This document shows, piece by piece, positions 49,704 through 59,217 of a DNA stretch of 64,000 nucleotides (position 1 is its first letter; each line of letters starts with the position of its first letter). The DNA is from Halobacillus karajensis (lineage in GTDB: Bacteria; Bacillota; Bacilli; Bacillales; Halobacillaceae), in NCBI RefSeq assembly GCF_900108515.1, contig NZ_FNWW01000001.1:744001-808000 (forward strand). The letters run 5' to 3'. The position numbers and the translations under genes were made by a program. The notes beneath the pieces are model-generated. The model saw only the letters and a program-made list of their open reading frames with translations. It was not told the DNA's origin and made no database searches.

Positions 49704-51370
49704 TTCTCTACCTTTTTTAAAAGCCACAAACGGACACTCAACTCTAATAAAAATAGATCATCCGCATCGAGAAGGGAAAGTCCGGTCAAATGTTCAATAT
49801 TCCTCAAACGGTGCAGGAGGGACTGCCGGTGAAGGTTCAACGCTCGGGCAGCCTGACTCACATTGCTATTGTATTTATTGTAAACCATAAACGTGTGAAT
49901 CAATTCTGTCTGCCTTTTCTGATCATACTCAATTAATTTCTCAAGTGTATCCCTTACAATTACCCCTATCTCCTCCTCGTGGGAGAGGGCCATCAGCAGC
50001 CGGTTCATTCTCGTATCACTAAAAAAGGTGCGCTCTCCTTCCTCATGCTGCTGTCCGATTTTAAGGGCAGTCCCAGCTTCTTCATAGCTTTTATGAAAAA
50101 CTTTATAGCCCCCCTTATGACAGGAGATCCCCCAGCTAATCGTGATTCCCTTCAACAATTCATGCAATCTTCGTTCAATCAGGTCAAGAAACTGGTTGGC
50201 TGTTTCCTCATAATCCGGACGGTCACTTTCTAAATAAACGATGACTTCCCCTTCATCAAATGTAGTCATAGTCCTCCGGTTCAGAGCGTCCCCGGCATGA
50301 GTGACCTCTTTTTGAATATAGTAGTTGCGACTATTCATGGAAGATGACGCGACGGAATGAGTCGTAGATGATGGCAGATTATCTTCAGGCTGGACGAAAC
50401 GTATGTGACCCACAAGACAGATATAGGGTTTTTCCAAGTCATATCCCAGCAATTGAGCTTTGGATAATAACGCCCGATCCATATCCATGTCCCGCTTCGC
50501 TAATTCTAATAGAAAATTATCTTTGAGACGGATCTCCGTCATTTCAATCGCATTCTCTTTTACAAAATAAAGAGCGCAGGCGGTGAGGGCATGCTCTATT
50601 ATGTGAAGGTTCACCCAAGTTAATTCTCCCTCTTGACCCGGTTGAAACAAAAGATAGCCTTGCTTTTTATAGTTAGATAGAATCGTCAGCTGGTAACACC
50701 GTTCATCTCCTATACCATACGTTTCGATAAAGTGGCATAGCGGATGATCCGAATCCAAATCGGTCTCTAGCAAGGTAGCTTCTTCTGTGGAGTCATTCCC
50801 ATTTAAAACATCGATCAAATAACGATTAAAATGCTGGTTCGCCCTAATTTGTTTATTATGATCGCTTATGGCTGCTGGGATACCAGTATTGTTATAAATG
50901 ATTGCCGTAATCTCCTGGAGACCTTTCCCATTTAATACACAATTGATTAATTCCTGACGAATCTCTTCCGTCCGTTGCTGTTCTTGGCGTTTTTCTTCGC
51001 TGATTAACCTCAAAACCTCTTGTAAAATATCGCCAAAACGGATTTCCCACGGGATCTCCATGACAACAAGGTTATTTTCTTCAGCTACCTGCACAATCCG
51101 ATCTGGAATTTTATAAATATGTCTCCCTGTAGCAAACGCAAGCACGGAAGCTTCCGATCGGATCACGTCCTCTACATACTCTTCAAGTGCAAGGACATCA
51201 TTGGCACAACCGACCCCTGTACTTAAAACAAATTCATTGTTCCTTACGAAATTTTCTACGGGTGTCTCTATTACTGAAATCCACTCCACTTGGCGCTCAA
51301 ACAACTTTGTTTGTACCTTTGCTTGCTCAAGCACGGGAAGCTTTAAGATTTCCTCCACCGCAACCCCCAT
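49700..51370 (-). CDS. PucR-family transcriptional regulator
   Basis: A 556-residue regulator. Residues ~5-125 form the N-terminal PucR (purine catabolism regulator-like) ligand domain, the middle is a GGDEF-related CdaR-like region without an active motif, and the C-terminus is the PucR helix-turn-helix (YNSNVSQAARALNLHRQSLLHRL). It lies 15 bases downstream of the EutB-like gene, so the two form an operon. By position it probably controls eutB and perhaps the doeA-eutC operon 6 kb away, replacing the EnuR regulator of proteobacterial ectoine clusters (inference). AGGAGG-like GGGAGGTG precedes ATG 51370. Confidence 0.82.
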   Translation of the reverse strand: MGVAVEEILKLPVLEQAKVQTKLFERQVEWISVIETPVENFVRNNEFVLSTGVGCANDVLALEEYVEDVIRSEASVLAFATGRHIYKIPDRIVQVAEENNLVVMEIPWEIRFGDILQEVLRLISEEKRQEQQRTEEIRQELINCVLNGKGLQEITAIIYNNTGIPAAISDHNKQIRANQHFNRYLIDVLNGNDSTEEATLLETDLDSDHPLCHFIETYGIGDERCYQLTILSNYKKQGYLLFQPGQEGELTWVNLHIIEHALTACALYFVKENAIEMTEIRLKDNFLLELAKRDMDMDRALLSKAQLLGYDLEKPYICLVGHIRFVQPEDNLPSSTTHSVASSSMNSRNYYIQKEVTHAGDALNRRTMTTFDEGEVIVYLESDRPDYEETANQFLDLIERRLHELLKGITISWGISCHKGGYKVFHKSYEEAGTALKIGQQHEEGERTFFSDTRMNRLLMALSHEEEIGVIVRDTLEKLIEYDQKRQTELIHTFMVYNKYNSNVSQAARALNLHRQSLLHRLRNIEHLTGLSLLDADDLFLLELSVRLWLLKKVEK

Positions 51371-51385
51371 CTCGACACCTCCCCA

Positions 51386-52351
51386 TCAGGATTTATGGAT
51401 CAAATCCGATATCACTTCATGATCAATATTGTTCCCACTCAAAACAGCAACAATATTCTTCCCTTCTCCAAAATCAGAATAAAGTATATGGCCAATGCCT
51501 GTCGCGGCAGCCCCTTCTATCACTATTTTATGGTGGTTTAAGATATAAAGGAGGCCCTCTTCAATTTGAGACTCGTCTACCCGTACACCTTCGTCCATAT
51601 ACATTCTCGTCATAGGGAAGGTGAAACGGTTATCTGTCCCAATCCCACCGAGTAAACTGTCAGCAAGAGTCGGTTCTTCCTCCAAAATGACTGGTTTCCC
51701 TTTTGCCAGACTCTCCTGCATGACTGCTGCTTTCTTCATCGTTATACCTGTTACATGTACGGCAGGTTCGATCGATTTCATCACAAAAGCAATTCCCGAT
51801 AACAGCCCCCCGCCAGATAACGGGATAATCACTTCATCCACGTCCGGGCATTGGCTCATAATTTCCAGACCGATCGTGCCTTGTCCAGCTATAACCTCTT
51901 TATCGTCAAAAGGCTTAATTATGGTCATGCCTTCTTCTTTTTCCAGCTCAACACAACGAGCCTCTGCATCATCTTGGGAGACGCCTGTAATTTCCACCCT
52001 TGCTTGCAGCTTCTTTAAACGATTGACTTTAGCCGGAGGTACGTGATTGGAAATACATACGGTACAAGGGATATTCAATTTAGCTGCCATATAAGCGACA
52101 GAAATGCCATGGTTCCCTGTAGAAAAAGTGGTCACCCCTTTCTGCCTGTCCTCTTCTTTAAGAGATAAAATCTTATTTGCTGCCCCACGGAGCTTAAAGG
52201 AACCTGTCGGGTGATCGTGTTCCGACTTCAAATATACATTGGCACCTGTCTGTTCAGAAAGAGCTTCTGAATAAAGCAATGGAGTTGGTTGGATAAATGG
52301 TTCGATACGTTTTCTAGCCTTCCAAACCTCTCTAAAAGAAAGTTCATGCAT
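51386..52351 (-). CDS. eutB: Threonine dehydratase-like PLP enzyme, EutB-like
   Basis: A 321-residue fold-type II PLP enzyme without the C-terminal ACT regulatory domain of biosynthetic threonine deaminase. The PLP lysine lies in PTGSFKLRGA, the substrate loop is STGNHGISVAY, and the phosphate loop is PLSGGGLLSGI. Family members are serine/threonine or hydroxyaspartate ammonia-lyases; in hydroxyectoine users EutB belongs here. I favour EutB because an EutC-like gene and a DoeA-like gene are nearby, but a general serine/threonine dehydratase cannot be excluded. Two bases upstream of AAAGGAGG a sigma-A promoter region begins. Confidence 0.72.
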   Translation of the reverse strand: MHELSFREVWKARKRIEPFIQPTPLLYSEALSEQTGANVYLKSEHDHPTGSFKLRGAANKILSLKEEDRQKGVTTFSTGNHGISVAYMAAKLNIPCTVCISNHVPPAKVNRLKKLQARVEITGVSQDDAEARCVELEKEEGMTIIKPFDDKEVIAGQGTIGLEIMSQCPDVDEVIIPLSGGGLLSGIAFVMKSIEPAVHVTGITMKKAAVMQESLAKGKPVILEEEPTLADSLLGGIGTDNRFTFPMTRMYMDEGVRVDESQIEEGLLYILNHHKIVIEGAAATGIGHILYSDFGEGKNIVAVLSGNNIDHEVISDLIHKS

Positions 52352-52411
52352 GCAAGACAGCCTCCTTTTCCTGATTATATGTAGGATATTTGTGAATTTT
52401 CAGGTATTTTT

Positions 52412-52440
52412 ATTATAGTGGAACATGACCTATGGATAAA
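52412..52440 (-). promoter_or_regulatory. Probable promoter of eutB-pucR
   Basis: A perfect TATAAT (52412-52417, minus strand) with TTTATC 17 bases upstream (52435-52440). The site is about 60 bases before the eutB start. Confidence 0.5.
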
Positions 52441-52505
52441 AGAGGAATCACTCAAAAAATATCTTCCTGTTGGATTTCTGCTTCCTTGTATAGAGAATTT
52501 CCCAT

Positions 52506-52542
52506 AAAAAAAGAATGGTTGTCCTGTGACATCCATTCTTTT
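52506..52542 (-). terminator. Intrinsic terminator after ku
   Basis: On the minus strand AAAGAATGG and CCATTCTTT form a nine-base stem around 14 bases, followed by a T-run. It lies about 30 bases after the ku stop. Confidence 0.8.
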
Positions 52543-52571
52543 CACTGAGGGCAGTGTTTCATTCAACAGGC

Positions 52572-53414
52572 TCAGGAAGTCTTTTTCTTCCCTGCTGTTG
52601 TTGTTTTGGTTTTTTTCTTGGTTGTTTTCTTCTTTTTGGGTCCTTTTGTCTTTTCCAATGACTTTTCTAAAGCGTCCATCAAATTGGTTACATTGTCCGG
52701 TTTAGGCTTATCTTTCGCTGTCGTAACTTCTTCATTATTTTTCTTCGCTTCGATCAATTCCATAAGAGCTGTACGGTAATCATCCTTATATTTCTCAGGG
52801 TCAAATTCCGCCGTCAGTTGATCAATTAAGGTTACAGCTGTGCTTAGCTCTTTTTTGCTTAACTCCGTCTCTTCCGGGACATTTGGAACGTCCTGAACAG
52901 ATCTAACTTCGTCAGGATAATGAATCGTTTCCATCACAAGCGTGTTTTCATAAACCCGCACAATAGCCAGCTGTTCCTTCGATCGAATAATTATTTTGGC
53001 GATTCCAATCTTTCCTGTATCCCCTAGAGCTTGGCGAAGCAGGCTGTAGGCTTTTGTTCCACCTTCGCTTGGTGAGATAAAATAACTCCGCTCAAAATAA
53101 ATGGGATCAATTTCCTCCAACTTAACGAAGTCCATAATTTCCACCGCTTTGTCTTCTTGTTCTTTTTTTAATTGGTCCAAATCCTCTTTATCAAGGACAA
53201 CGAACTTGTTTTTTGCGTATTCATAAGCTTTCACAATCTCTTTGCTATCAATTTCCCGCTCACAAACTGGGCACCTTTTTTCATACTCCACTGGTGATTT
53301 ACATTCCTCATGAAGTTGTCGAAGCTTAATATCTTTGTTTTCAGTGGCCGCATGTAGCTTCACAGGAATGTTAACAAGACCAAAACTAATCGTCCCTTTC
53401 CACATTGTGTGCAT
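52572..53414 (-). CDS. ku: Non-homologous end-joining protein Ku
   Basis: A 280-residue bacterial Ku that binds broken DNA ends as a homodimer and recruits LigD. It has the N-terminal MWKGTISFGLVNIPVKLH, the zinc-ribbon-like CPVCEREI remnant and a lysine-rich C-terminal tail (about 20 residues, mostly K and T) typical of DNA-contacting Ku tails. ATG 53414 follows AAGGAG; the open frame reaches far upstream, but that part is antisense to ligD. Its length is normal. The gene is divergent from ligD with 100 bases between them. Confidence 0.93.
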   Translation of the reverse strand: MHTMWKGTISFGLVNIPVKLHAATENKDIKLRQLHEECKSPVEYEKRCPVCEREIDSKEIVKAYEYAKNKFVVLDKEDLDQLKKEQEDKAVEIMDFVKLEEIDPIYFERSYFISPSEGGTKAYSLLRQALGDTGKIGIAKIIIRSKEQLAIVRVYENTLVMETIHYPDEVRSVQDVPNVPEETELSKKELSTAVTLIDQLTAEFDPEKYKDDYRTALMELIEAKKNNEEVTTAKDKPKPDNVTNLMDALEKSLEKTKGPKKKKTTKKKTKTTTAGKKKTS

Positions 53415-53514
53415 CCCGATCACTCCTTTTTCTTTAGCTTTCACGTGTTCTGTAAAAATATGTTCCCTCTCTATGGATAAACTAATAAAAAACCCGTGAT
53501 AAGGAGGACTCTGC

Positions 53515-55272
53515 ATGAGACCCATGTTATTAACACCAACAAGTGATTTACCCTCTGGTAATGAATGGCTATATGAAATTAAATATGACGGCTTTCGTGC
53601 GATTATGGAAGCTAGTGAAGAAGGAATTAAACTCTGGAGCCGTAATGGAAAGGATTTAAGCGCACGTTTCCCTGAAATTGCTGAAATTCGTCCCCCTAAA
53701 GAAAGCCTCCCCTTTACATTGGATGGTGAGATTGTCATCTTGAAAACTCCTTACCAAGCAGACTTTGAGGCACTGCAAATAAGAGGGCGAATGAGGAAAA
53801 GAGAAAAAATCATGGCCGCTTCTAAAGAACGGCCCGCTTCTTTTATTGCTTTTGACTCGCTGGATAACCCCTCGCTCCCCTTAACCAAAAGAAAAGAAAG
53901 GCTAAAAAAACAGCTAAACAAAATAAACCATACCCACATTCAGGCTGTAGAGGTATTTGAAAAAAAGGACAAAGCTGAAGCTGTGGCAGAATTGCATCTC
54001 GCTGAAGGAATCGTTGCAAAAATGAAAAAGAGCCCCTATCGATCTGGAGAACGTGGCCAACAATGGTTGAAATGGAAACAATGGCGGACCATAGCTGGCT
54101 TTTTACAAACCTTTAATTCCAGTAATGGGTACTATGAAGCGGGATACCTCGATGGTCAAGACCCCCGTCCATTAGGAAAATTTAAGCATGGGCTATCCGA
54201 AGAAGAGAGTGAAACCCTCCGTGCCTTCTTTAAGGAACATGGTACAAAAAAGAAAGACAGCTGGCATTTAGAAGCAGGGACTTGTGTGGATATTCACTGT
54301 CTTAGCGCTGAGCAAGGGGAATTGCGCGAACCGATGTTTCATCAGTTTCGTTTTGACCTTACTCCTGAAGAATGTACAGGTGAGAAATTGCAGTGGGATC
54401 TTTCTCTATTCCCAGAAGCCTTTGAGTCCTCCCATATTGATAAATTTTTATGGCCTGGAGTAACGAAACAAGAATTCCTTATCTATATCCGACATATGGC
54501 TCCCTACTTGCTCCCGTTTATCCAGGAGAAAAAATTGACCTTGATTCGCTATCCGGACGGTATCCATGAGGAATCCTTTTACCAAAAACATTCCCCCGAT
54601 CATGCCCCGGATTTTTTAAAAATGTGGATGGAAGATGGGAATCCATACATCATCTGTGATCATCTCCTCTCATTGCTATGGCTGGCAAACCAGGGAGCCC
54701 TTGAATATCACGTCCCATTTGAAAAAGCAGGAGGAGAGAAACCTGACGAAATTGTTTTGGACCTGGACCCAATGGACAAGGAGCATTTTAAAAAGGCCAT
54801 TACCGCTGCACAATTATTAAAACCAATGCTCGATGAACTTGATGTCATCAGCTTTATTAAGACGTCAGGAAATAAAGGAATGCAGATTCATATTCCTATC
54901 CAGGAAGGGGATCTGAATTACGAGGAAACAAGGAAGATTACAGAAACATTAGCCACTCTTCTCGTTAACGAAGAACCTGAACTATTCACTACTGAACGCT
55001 TAAAGAAGAATCGCGGGGACCGCTTATACATTGATTATGTACAGCATGCAGAAGGGAAAACTATCATCGCCCCTTATTCCCCGAGGGCTACTGAAAAAGC
55101 AACGATTGCGACACCGCTTTTCTGGGAGGAGGTTGTGGAAGGCCTGGACCCCGCTTCCTTTACCATTCATTCTGTCCCCATACGACTGAAGGAAAATGGG
55201 TGTCCTTTTTCTCGTTATGAGGAGGCTCGGGCACATCAGCCGATTCGGAGGCTGAAACGGTTACTAGAATAA
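53515..55272 (+). CDS. ligD: Multifunctional DNA ligase D (ligase-polymerase)
   Basis: A 585-residue two-domain LigD. Residues ~1-290 are the ATP-dependent ligase with adenylated Lys23 in EIKYDGFRA and the LDGEIVIL motif. Residues ~300-585 are the primase-like polymerase domain, with the metal-binding VLDLDPMD and the GNKGMQIHI and RLYIDYVQ segments. The 3'-phosphoesterase domain is missing, as in other Bacilli. With Ku it repairs double-strand breaks; in B. subtilis these genes act in spores under sigma-G, but I could not find a clear sigma-G site here. ATG 53515 follows AAGGAGG. Confidence 0.93.
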   Translation: MRPMLLTPTSDLPSGNEWLYEIKYDGFRAIMEASEEGIKLWSRNGKDLSARFPEIAEIRPPKESLPFTLDGEIVILKTPYQADFEALQIRGRMRKREKIMAASKERPASFIAFDSLDNPSLPLTKRKERLKKQLNKINHTHIQAVEVFEKKDKAEAVAELHLAEGIVAKMKKSPYRSGERGQQWLKWKQWRTIAGFLQTFNSSNGYYEAGYLDGQDPRPLGKFKHGLSEEESETLRAFFKEHGTKKKDSWHLEAGTCVDIHCLSAEQGELREPMFHQFRFDLTPEECTGEKLQWDLSLFPEAFESSHIDKFLWPGVTKQEFLIYIRHMAPYLLPFIQEKKLTLIRYPDGIHEESFYQKHSPDHAPDFLKMWMEDGNPYIICDHLLSLLWLANQGALEYHVPFEKAGGEKPDEIVLDLDPMDKEHFKKAITAAQLLKPMLDELDVISFIKTSGNKGMQIHIPIQEGDLNYEETRKITETLATLLVNEEPELFTTERLKKNRGDRLYIDYVQHAEGKTIIAPYSPRATEKATIATPLFWEEVVEGLDPASFTIHSVPIRLKENGCPFSRYEEARAHQPIRRLKRLLE

Positions 55273-55281
55273 TGATTTGTC

Positions 55282-55301
55282 GACATTTCCCGGGAAATGT
55301 C
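55282..55301. repeat. Perfect 20-bp palindrome downstream of ligD
   Basis: GACATTTCCC and its exact inverse GGGAAATGTC meet without a spacer ten bases after the ligD stop. No T-run follows. The rest of 55302-55500 contains no recognisable gene. Confidence 0.5.
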
Positions 55302-55500
55302 TGACCTAAATGGGTTGATTCAACTAAATGACAGTTACTTGAAGACTTGATACCAAAATATCTTGTGATAAGGGTCGGTGGGGAACACTCACTTTCCACT
55401 ACCATCTTCTCATCAACCTGTCTCGAAACTGGGGTTCTGGGTAAGGAAGCTTATATGAAAGGATTAGGGAGAATTGATTTAACAGGGTTATGCTATATGC

Positions 55501-55533
55501 AAAAAAGCTGCCGATCGTCACCGGCAGCTTTTT
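55501..55533. terminator. Bidirectional intrinsic terminator
   Basis: AAAAAGCTGCCG and CGGCAGCTTTTT form a 12-base stem around eight bases, just beyond the acyl-CoA ligase stop. Confidence 0.85.
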
Positions 55534-55541
55534 GTTCTTTT

Positions 55542-57098
55542 TTATTCCAACAGTGTTGTTCTTCGTTCTCGTAATTTAAATTTCTGCAGCTTTCCGCTTG
55601 CATTTCGTGGCAGTTCATCCACGAACTCATACCGTCTAGGTCGTTTGTAGCGAGCCAGTTTGTTTCCGGTAACACAGAATTCATCTAATTCTTTATCCGT
55701 AAGTCCACTTTCCTTTTTGACAATATAGGCGACGACCTTTTCTCCCCACATATCATCAGGTTCCCCGACAACGGCTGCATCCAGGACACCTGGGTGATCA
55801 AAGAGGGCGTCTTCTACCTCCCTGGAATATATATTTTCACCACCTGAGATAATCATATCCTTGACCCTGTCACTCACCCATAGATAGCCGTCTTCATCAA
55901 ATGATCCGATATCTCCTGTGTGGTACCAGCCTTTGTAAAGGGCTTCTTCCGTAGCATCCGGCCTATTATAATATCCCTTCATCATGCTCGGCCCCCTCAC
56001 AATGATTTCGCCGAGTTCATGAGGCTTACATACTTCTTCGGGTTCGGCGGGGCCGTGTTCATTGGTGCGAACGACTCGTACTTCATGATTCAATAAAGCC
56101 CTGCCGGCAGACCCTGCCTTTGTCACTTGTTCCTTCTCTGTAAGAGCGGTAATCGCAGGGCCCATCTCCGTCATTCCATAGGCTTGTAAAAGCTGTACAC
56201 CCAAGGCATCATGCAGCTGAATTGTTAAAGCCGGGGCCATTGGAGCTCCACCATAGAGCCCCTGTCTCAATGTCAGGAAGTCTTCCTTTGTAAAGTCTTC
56301 CTGAAGCATCATGTTCCACATCGTCGGAGCAGCAAAGAACGAAGTGATTTGTTCTTCTCTAACAGTTTGAATCGCTTCTTTAGCATCAAAATGGTGCAAA
56401 AGAACATTCGTAGCACCTATCATCACTCTCGGGAAGAAGGCACAGTGAAGTTCCGCGCAGTGAAAAATTGGCGCCACTGTAAGCCCACGATCATTTTCTG
56501 ACAATCGTAAACAGGCGGTCATAATCAGTGCTTGATCCACCATATCCCTATGAGAATGAATGACTCCCTTTGGAAGCCCTGTCGTACCTGAGGTATACAT
56601 AATGGCATAAGGGTCATTTTCATCTATTTGGCATGAAGGCCGATCTGTCGTAACCCCCTCCATTCGTTCATAATAATTCAGAGCATAAGGTAAATTTTCT
56701 TCATCGATAGACCAATATTCTATGCTTGTGAGTGTTTTAGCAACAGGAGCGATTTGGGGTGCGGTGCCCTTCTCAAATATGACTACTTTGGGGTCTACAT
56801 CTCTCAAAATATACTCAATCTCTTTTTCCATGAGACGGAAATTCACTGGGTTGAAGATCGCCCCGATTTTCATGCAGGCAAACAGTACCGTGGCAAATTC
56901 AGCTGTGTTAAAAAGAACGGCGGATACTTTGTCTCCTTTTTCCACACCTGAGGCTCGTAGTGCATGAGCTGCACGATTCACCTCTTGATCCCACTCTGCG
57001 TACGTCCAGCGTATTCCCAGCCTTGAATCGACCAGCCCTTCCTTATCTGCATATTTAGCCACCGTCTGTTCAAACATACTCTTTAATGTTGGTCCCAT
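55542..57098 (-). CDS. AMP-forming acyl-CoA synthetase
   Basis: A 518-residue adenylate-forming enzyme activating a fatty or other carboxylic acid to its CoA ester. The P-loop is MYTSGTTGLPKGV, the A5 motif YGMTEMGP, the ATP-binding GWYHTGDIG and the hinge SDRVKDMIISGGENIYSREVE, with the catalytic C-terminal lysine in NASGKLQKF. The chain length of the substrate is not readable. It lies 194 bases downstream of the SDR gene in a beta-oxidation group, all on the same strand, so either a long operon or a second promoter is possible; no clear promoter is visible in the gap. Confidence 0.88.
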   Translation of the reverse strand: MGPTLKSMFEQTVAKYADKEGLVDSRLGIRWTYAEWDQEVNRAAHALRASGVEKGDKVSAVLFNTAEFATVLFACMKIGAIFNPVNFRLMEKEIEYILRDVDPKVVIFEKGTAPQIAPVAKTLTSIEYWSIDEENLPYALNYYERMEGVTTDRPSCQIDENDPYAIMYTSGTTGLPKGVIHSHRDMVDQALIMTACLRLSENDRGLTVAPIFHCAELHCAFFPRVMIGATNVLLHHFDAKEAIQTVREEQITSFFAAPTMWNMMLQEDFTKEDFLTLRQGLYGGAPMAPALTIQLHDALGVQLLQAYGMTEMGPAITALTEKEQVTKAGSAGRALLNHEVRVVRTNEHGPAEPEEVCKPHELGEIIVRGPSMMKGYYNRPDATEEALYKGWYHTGDIGSFDEDGYLWVSDRVKDMIISGGENIYSREVEDALFDHPGVLDAAVVGEPDDMWGEKVVAYIVKKESGLTDKELDEFCVTGNKLARYKRPRRYEFVDELPRNASGKLQKFKLRERRTTLLE

Positions 57099-57292
57099 CT
57101 CTCATCGACTCCTTTTGAGTTTTTATAAAAACTTTTCCGGACAAAAGCCACCACCAATCCTTAACAAGCATCAAAGTCTTTGATAAAAAACAAATCGATG
57201 AATCAATTTCTTAGTAATAGAAGAGGCGCACTTTCCTCTCCTTTCCTTTCTAAGTACTAACTTTTCAACTCCCTGACCGACCATACAAACAA

Positions 57293-58060
57293 TTATTTGG
57301 GCTGCAATCGAATTGCTCCGTCTAAACGGATCACCTCCCCATTAAGCATAGAGTTATCTATGATGTTTAAAGCTAGCTTGGCATATTCATAGGGTTTACC
57401 TAACCTGGACGGGAAAGGTGTTTCCTTCCCTAACGCTTCCCTGGCTTCTTCTGGAAGTTGTTCGAACATCGGTGTTTCAAATAATCCCGGGGCGATCGCC
57501 ATCACACGGATTCCATATCGCGCAAGTTCCCTTGAGATAGGTACAGTCATCGCCGCCACGCCTCCTTTAGAAGCACTATAAGCTGCTTGTCCTATCTGCC
57601 CTTCAAAAGCAGCGATGGAAGCCGTATTTATGATGACTCCCCGCTCTCCTTCTTCATTTGGTTCATTTTCCTTCATTTTTTCTGCTGACAAACGAATGAC
57701 ATTAAAGGTCCCTATTAAGTTGACTTCAATAATTTTCGAGAAGGATTCTAACCGATGTGGACCATTCCTTCCAACAACCTTTTCTCCTGTTACCATTCCA
57801 GCACAATTCACTAATGTATTTATTTTTCCAAAAGTACCGAGAGATTTATCAAGCATTTCCTCCACATCATCTATTGATGTAACATCCGTTTTCAGAAATA
57901 AAACGGATGAACCTAATTCATCAGACAGCTGCTCTCCTTTTTCTTCATTCCTATCTACGATGACAGCCTTACCACCATTTCTCACAATTTTCCTTACGGT
58001 TGCTTCACCAAGACCTGACGCTCCCCCTGTTACAATCGCTACTACGTTTTTTATTTCCAT
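57293..58060 (-). CDS. Short-chain dehydrogenase, 3-hydroxyacyl-CoA dehydrogenase type 2-like
   Basis: A 255-residue SDR with the NAD loop TGGASGLG (11-18), NCAG in the central strand, the catalytic tyrosine and lysine in AAYSASKGG, and a C-terminus (NGEVIRLDGAIRLQPK) characteristic of the HSD17B10/type 2 3-hydroxyacyl-CoA dehydrogenase branch. It would oxidise 3-hydroxyacyl-CoA, often of branched acids. Two bases separate it from the thiolase gene. No enoyl-CoA hydratase is present in the window to complete the cycle. Confidence 0.85.
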   Translation of the reverse strand: MEIKNVVAIVTGGASGLGEATVRKIVRNGGKAVIVDRNEEKGEQLSDELGSSVLFLKTDVTSIDDVEEMLDKSLGTFGKINTLVNCAGMVTGEKVVGRNGPHRLESFSKIIEVNLIGTFNVIRLSAEKMKENEPNEEGERGVIINTASIAAFEGQIGQAAYSASKGGVAAMTVPISRELARYGIRVMAIAPGLFETPMFEQLPEEAREALGKETPFPSRLGKPYEYAKLALNIIDNSMLNGEVIRLDGAIRLQPK

Positions 58061-58062
58061 TA

Positions 58063-59205
58063 TTATTCCTCCACCCTTTCAATGACCGTTCCATTCGCCA
58101 TGCCATGTCCTTCACAAATGGCAAGCAGCCCATATCTCCCTCCGATTCGCTCCAATTCGTGGATTAAGGTAGTCATAAGCTTCGCTCCTGTTGCGCCCAA
58201 TGGATGACCTAGGGCAATAGCCCCTCCATTAACATTTAATTTTTCATGCGGTGCTCCTGTCTCCTTCATCCAAAATAAAGGAACAGGCGCGAAGGCTTCG
58301 TTCACTTCAAAAAGATCGATATCATCAAGGCTTAATCCAGCCTTCTGTAGTGCTTTATATGTAGCCGGCACCGGGCCTGTCAACATTAGGGTTGGATCTG
58401 ATCCAACCACCGCTCTTGAAACAATCCGAAAACGCGGTTTCAGCCCCAATTCCCTCGCTTTTTTTCGAGACATAAGAAGAACAGCAGCGGCTCCATCACT
58501 GATCTGACTCGCATTACCAGCTGTGATTTTTCCATCCTCCTGGAATACGGTTGGAAGTGCTGCTAACGTTTCTGGCGTAGTCCCAAGTCTCGGTCCTTCA
58601 TCCTTTGCAAGGACATTTGATCCCGCTGATGTTACAGGCATCGTTTCCTTTGTAAACCTTCCTTCACCAATGGCTGTCAAAGCTCTTCGATGGCTTTCTG
58701 CAGCATAGGCATCTAAGTCTTCTCTACCCAATTGACATTGGTTCGCAATTCTCTCTGCTGAAAGCCCTTGGTTGATCATCTCAAATCGTGAAGTCAGTCG
58801 ATCATTGAAAGATACGTCCTTCATATTGGAAAACATCGGAACTCGCGACATACTCTCAACCCCCCCAGCGATGACGGTATCCATATCTCCACAAGCAATG
58901 GCTTGGGAGGCAAAATGAATCGCCTGCTGACTTGACCCACACTGGCGATCAATGGTAACCCCAGGTACTTCAATAGGGAAGCCTGCTGTGAGAGCTGAAA
59001 TTCTAGCTATATCTCCCGCTTGTTCACCAACCTGACTGACACATCCAGCAATCACATCTTCAACCTCTGCCGGGTCAAGGGACGTACGGTCCACAAGTTC
59101 CTTTAATACATCCGCGAAAAGAATATCAGCTCTAATATTACTCAACGCCCCATTTCTTTTACCTACTGGAGTCCTCACGGCTTCCACAACGACAACTTCA
59201 TCCAT
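58063..59205 (-). CDS. Acetyl-CoA C-acyltransferase (thiolase)
   Basis: A 380-residue thiolase. The acyl-accepting Cys89 is in RQCGSSQQA, the histidine in GGAIALGHPLGATG, and the second cysteine in AICEGHGMANG, all expected for degradative or biosynthetic thiolases. The neighbours (acyl-CoA dehydrogenase 12 bases upstream, SDR and acyl-CoA ligase downstream) mark it as beta-oxidation. The start ATG 59205 follows GGAGGAATAAG. Confidence 0.9.
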   Translation of the reverse strand: MDEVVVVEAVRTPVGKRNGALSNIRADILFADVLKELVDRTSLDPAEVEDVIAGCVSQVGEQAGDIARISALTAGFPIEVPGVTIDRQCGSSQQAIHFASQAIACGDMDTVIAGGVESMSRVPMFSNMKDVSFNDRLTSRFEMINQGLSAERIANQCQLGREDLDAYAAESHRRALTAIGEGRFTKETMPVTSAGSNVLAKDEGPRLGTTPETLAALPTVFQEDGKITAGNASQISDGAAAVLLMSRKKARELGLKPRFRIVSRAVVGSDPTLMLTGPVPATYKALQKAGLSLDDIDLFEVNEAFAPVPLFWMKETGAPHEKLNVNGGAIALGHPLGATGAKLMTTLIHELERIGGRYGLLAICEGHGMANGTVIERVEE

Positions 59206-59217
59206 TTCTTATTCCTC

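Noticed and set aside
53415-53514. Sigma-G promoters for the divergent ku and ligD genes
   Set aside because: Expected from B. subtilis, but no pair close to the sigma-G -35 and -10 consensus with correct spacing was found.
53415-53738. N-terminal extension of Ku of 108 codons
   Set aside because: The extension is antisense to ligD and precedes a well-placed ribosome binding site and the conserved MWKGTISFG start.
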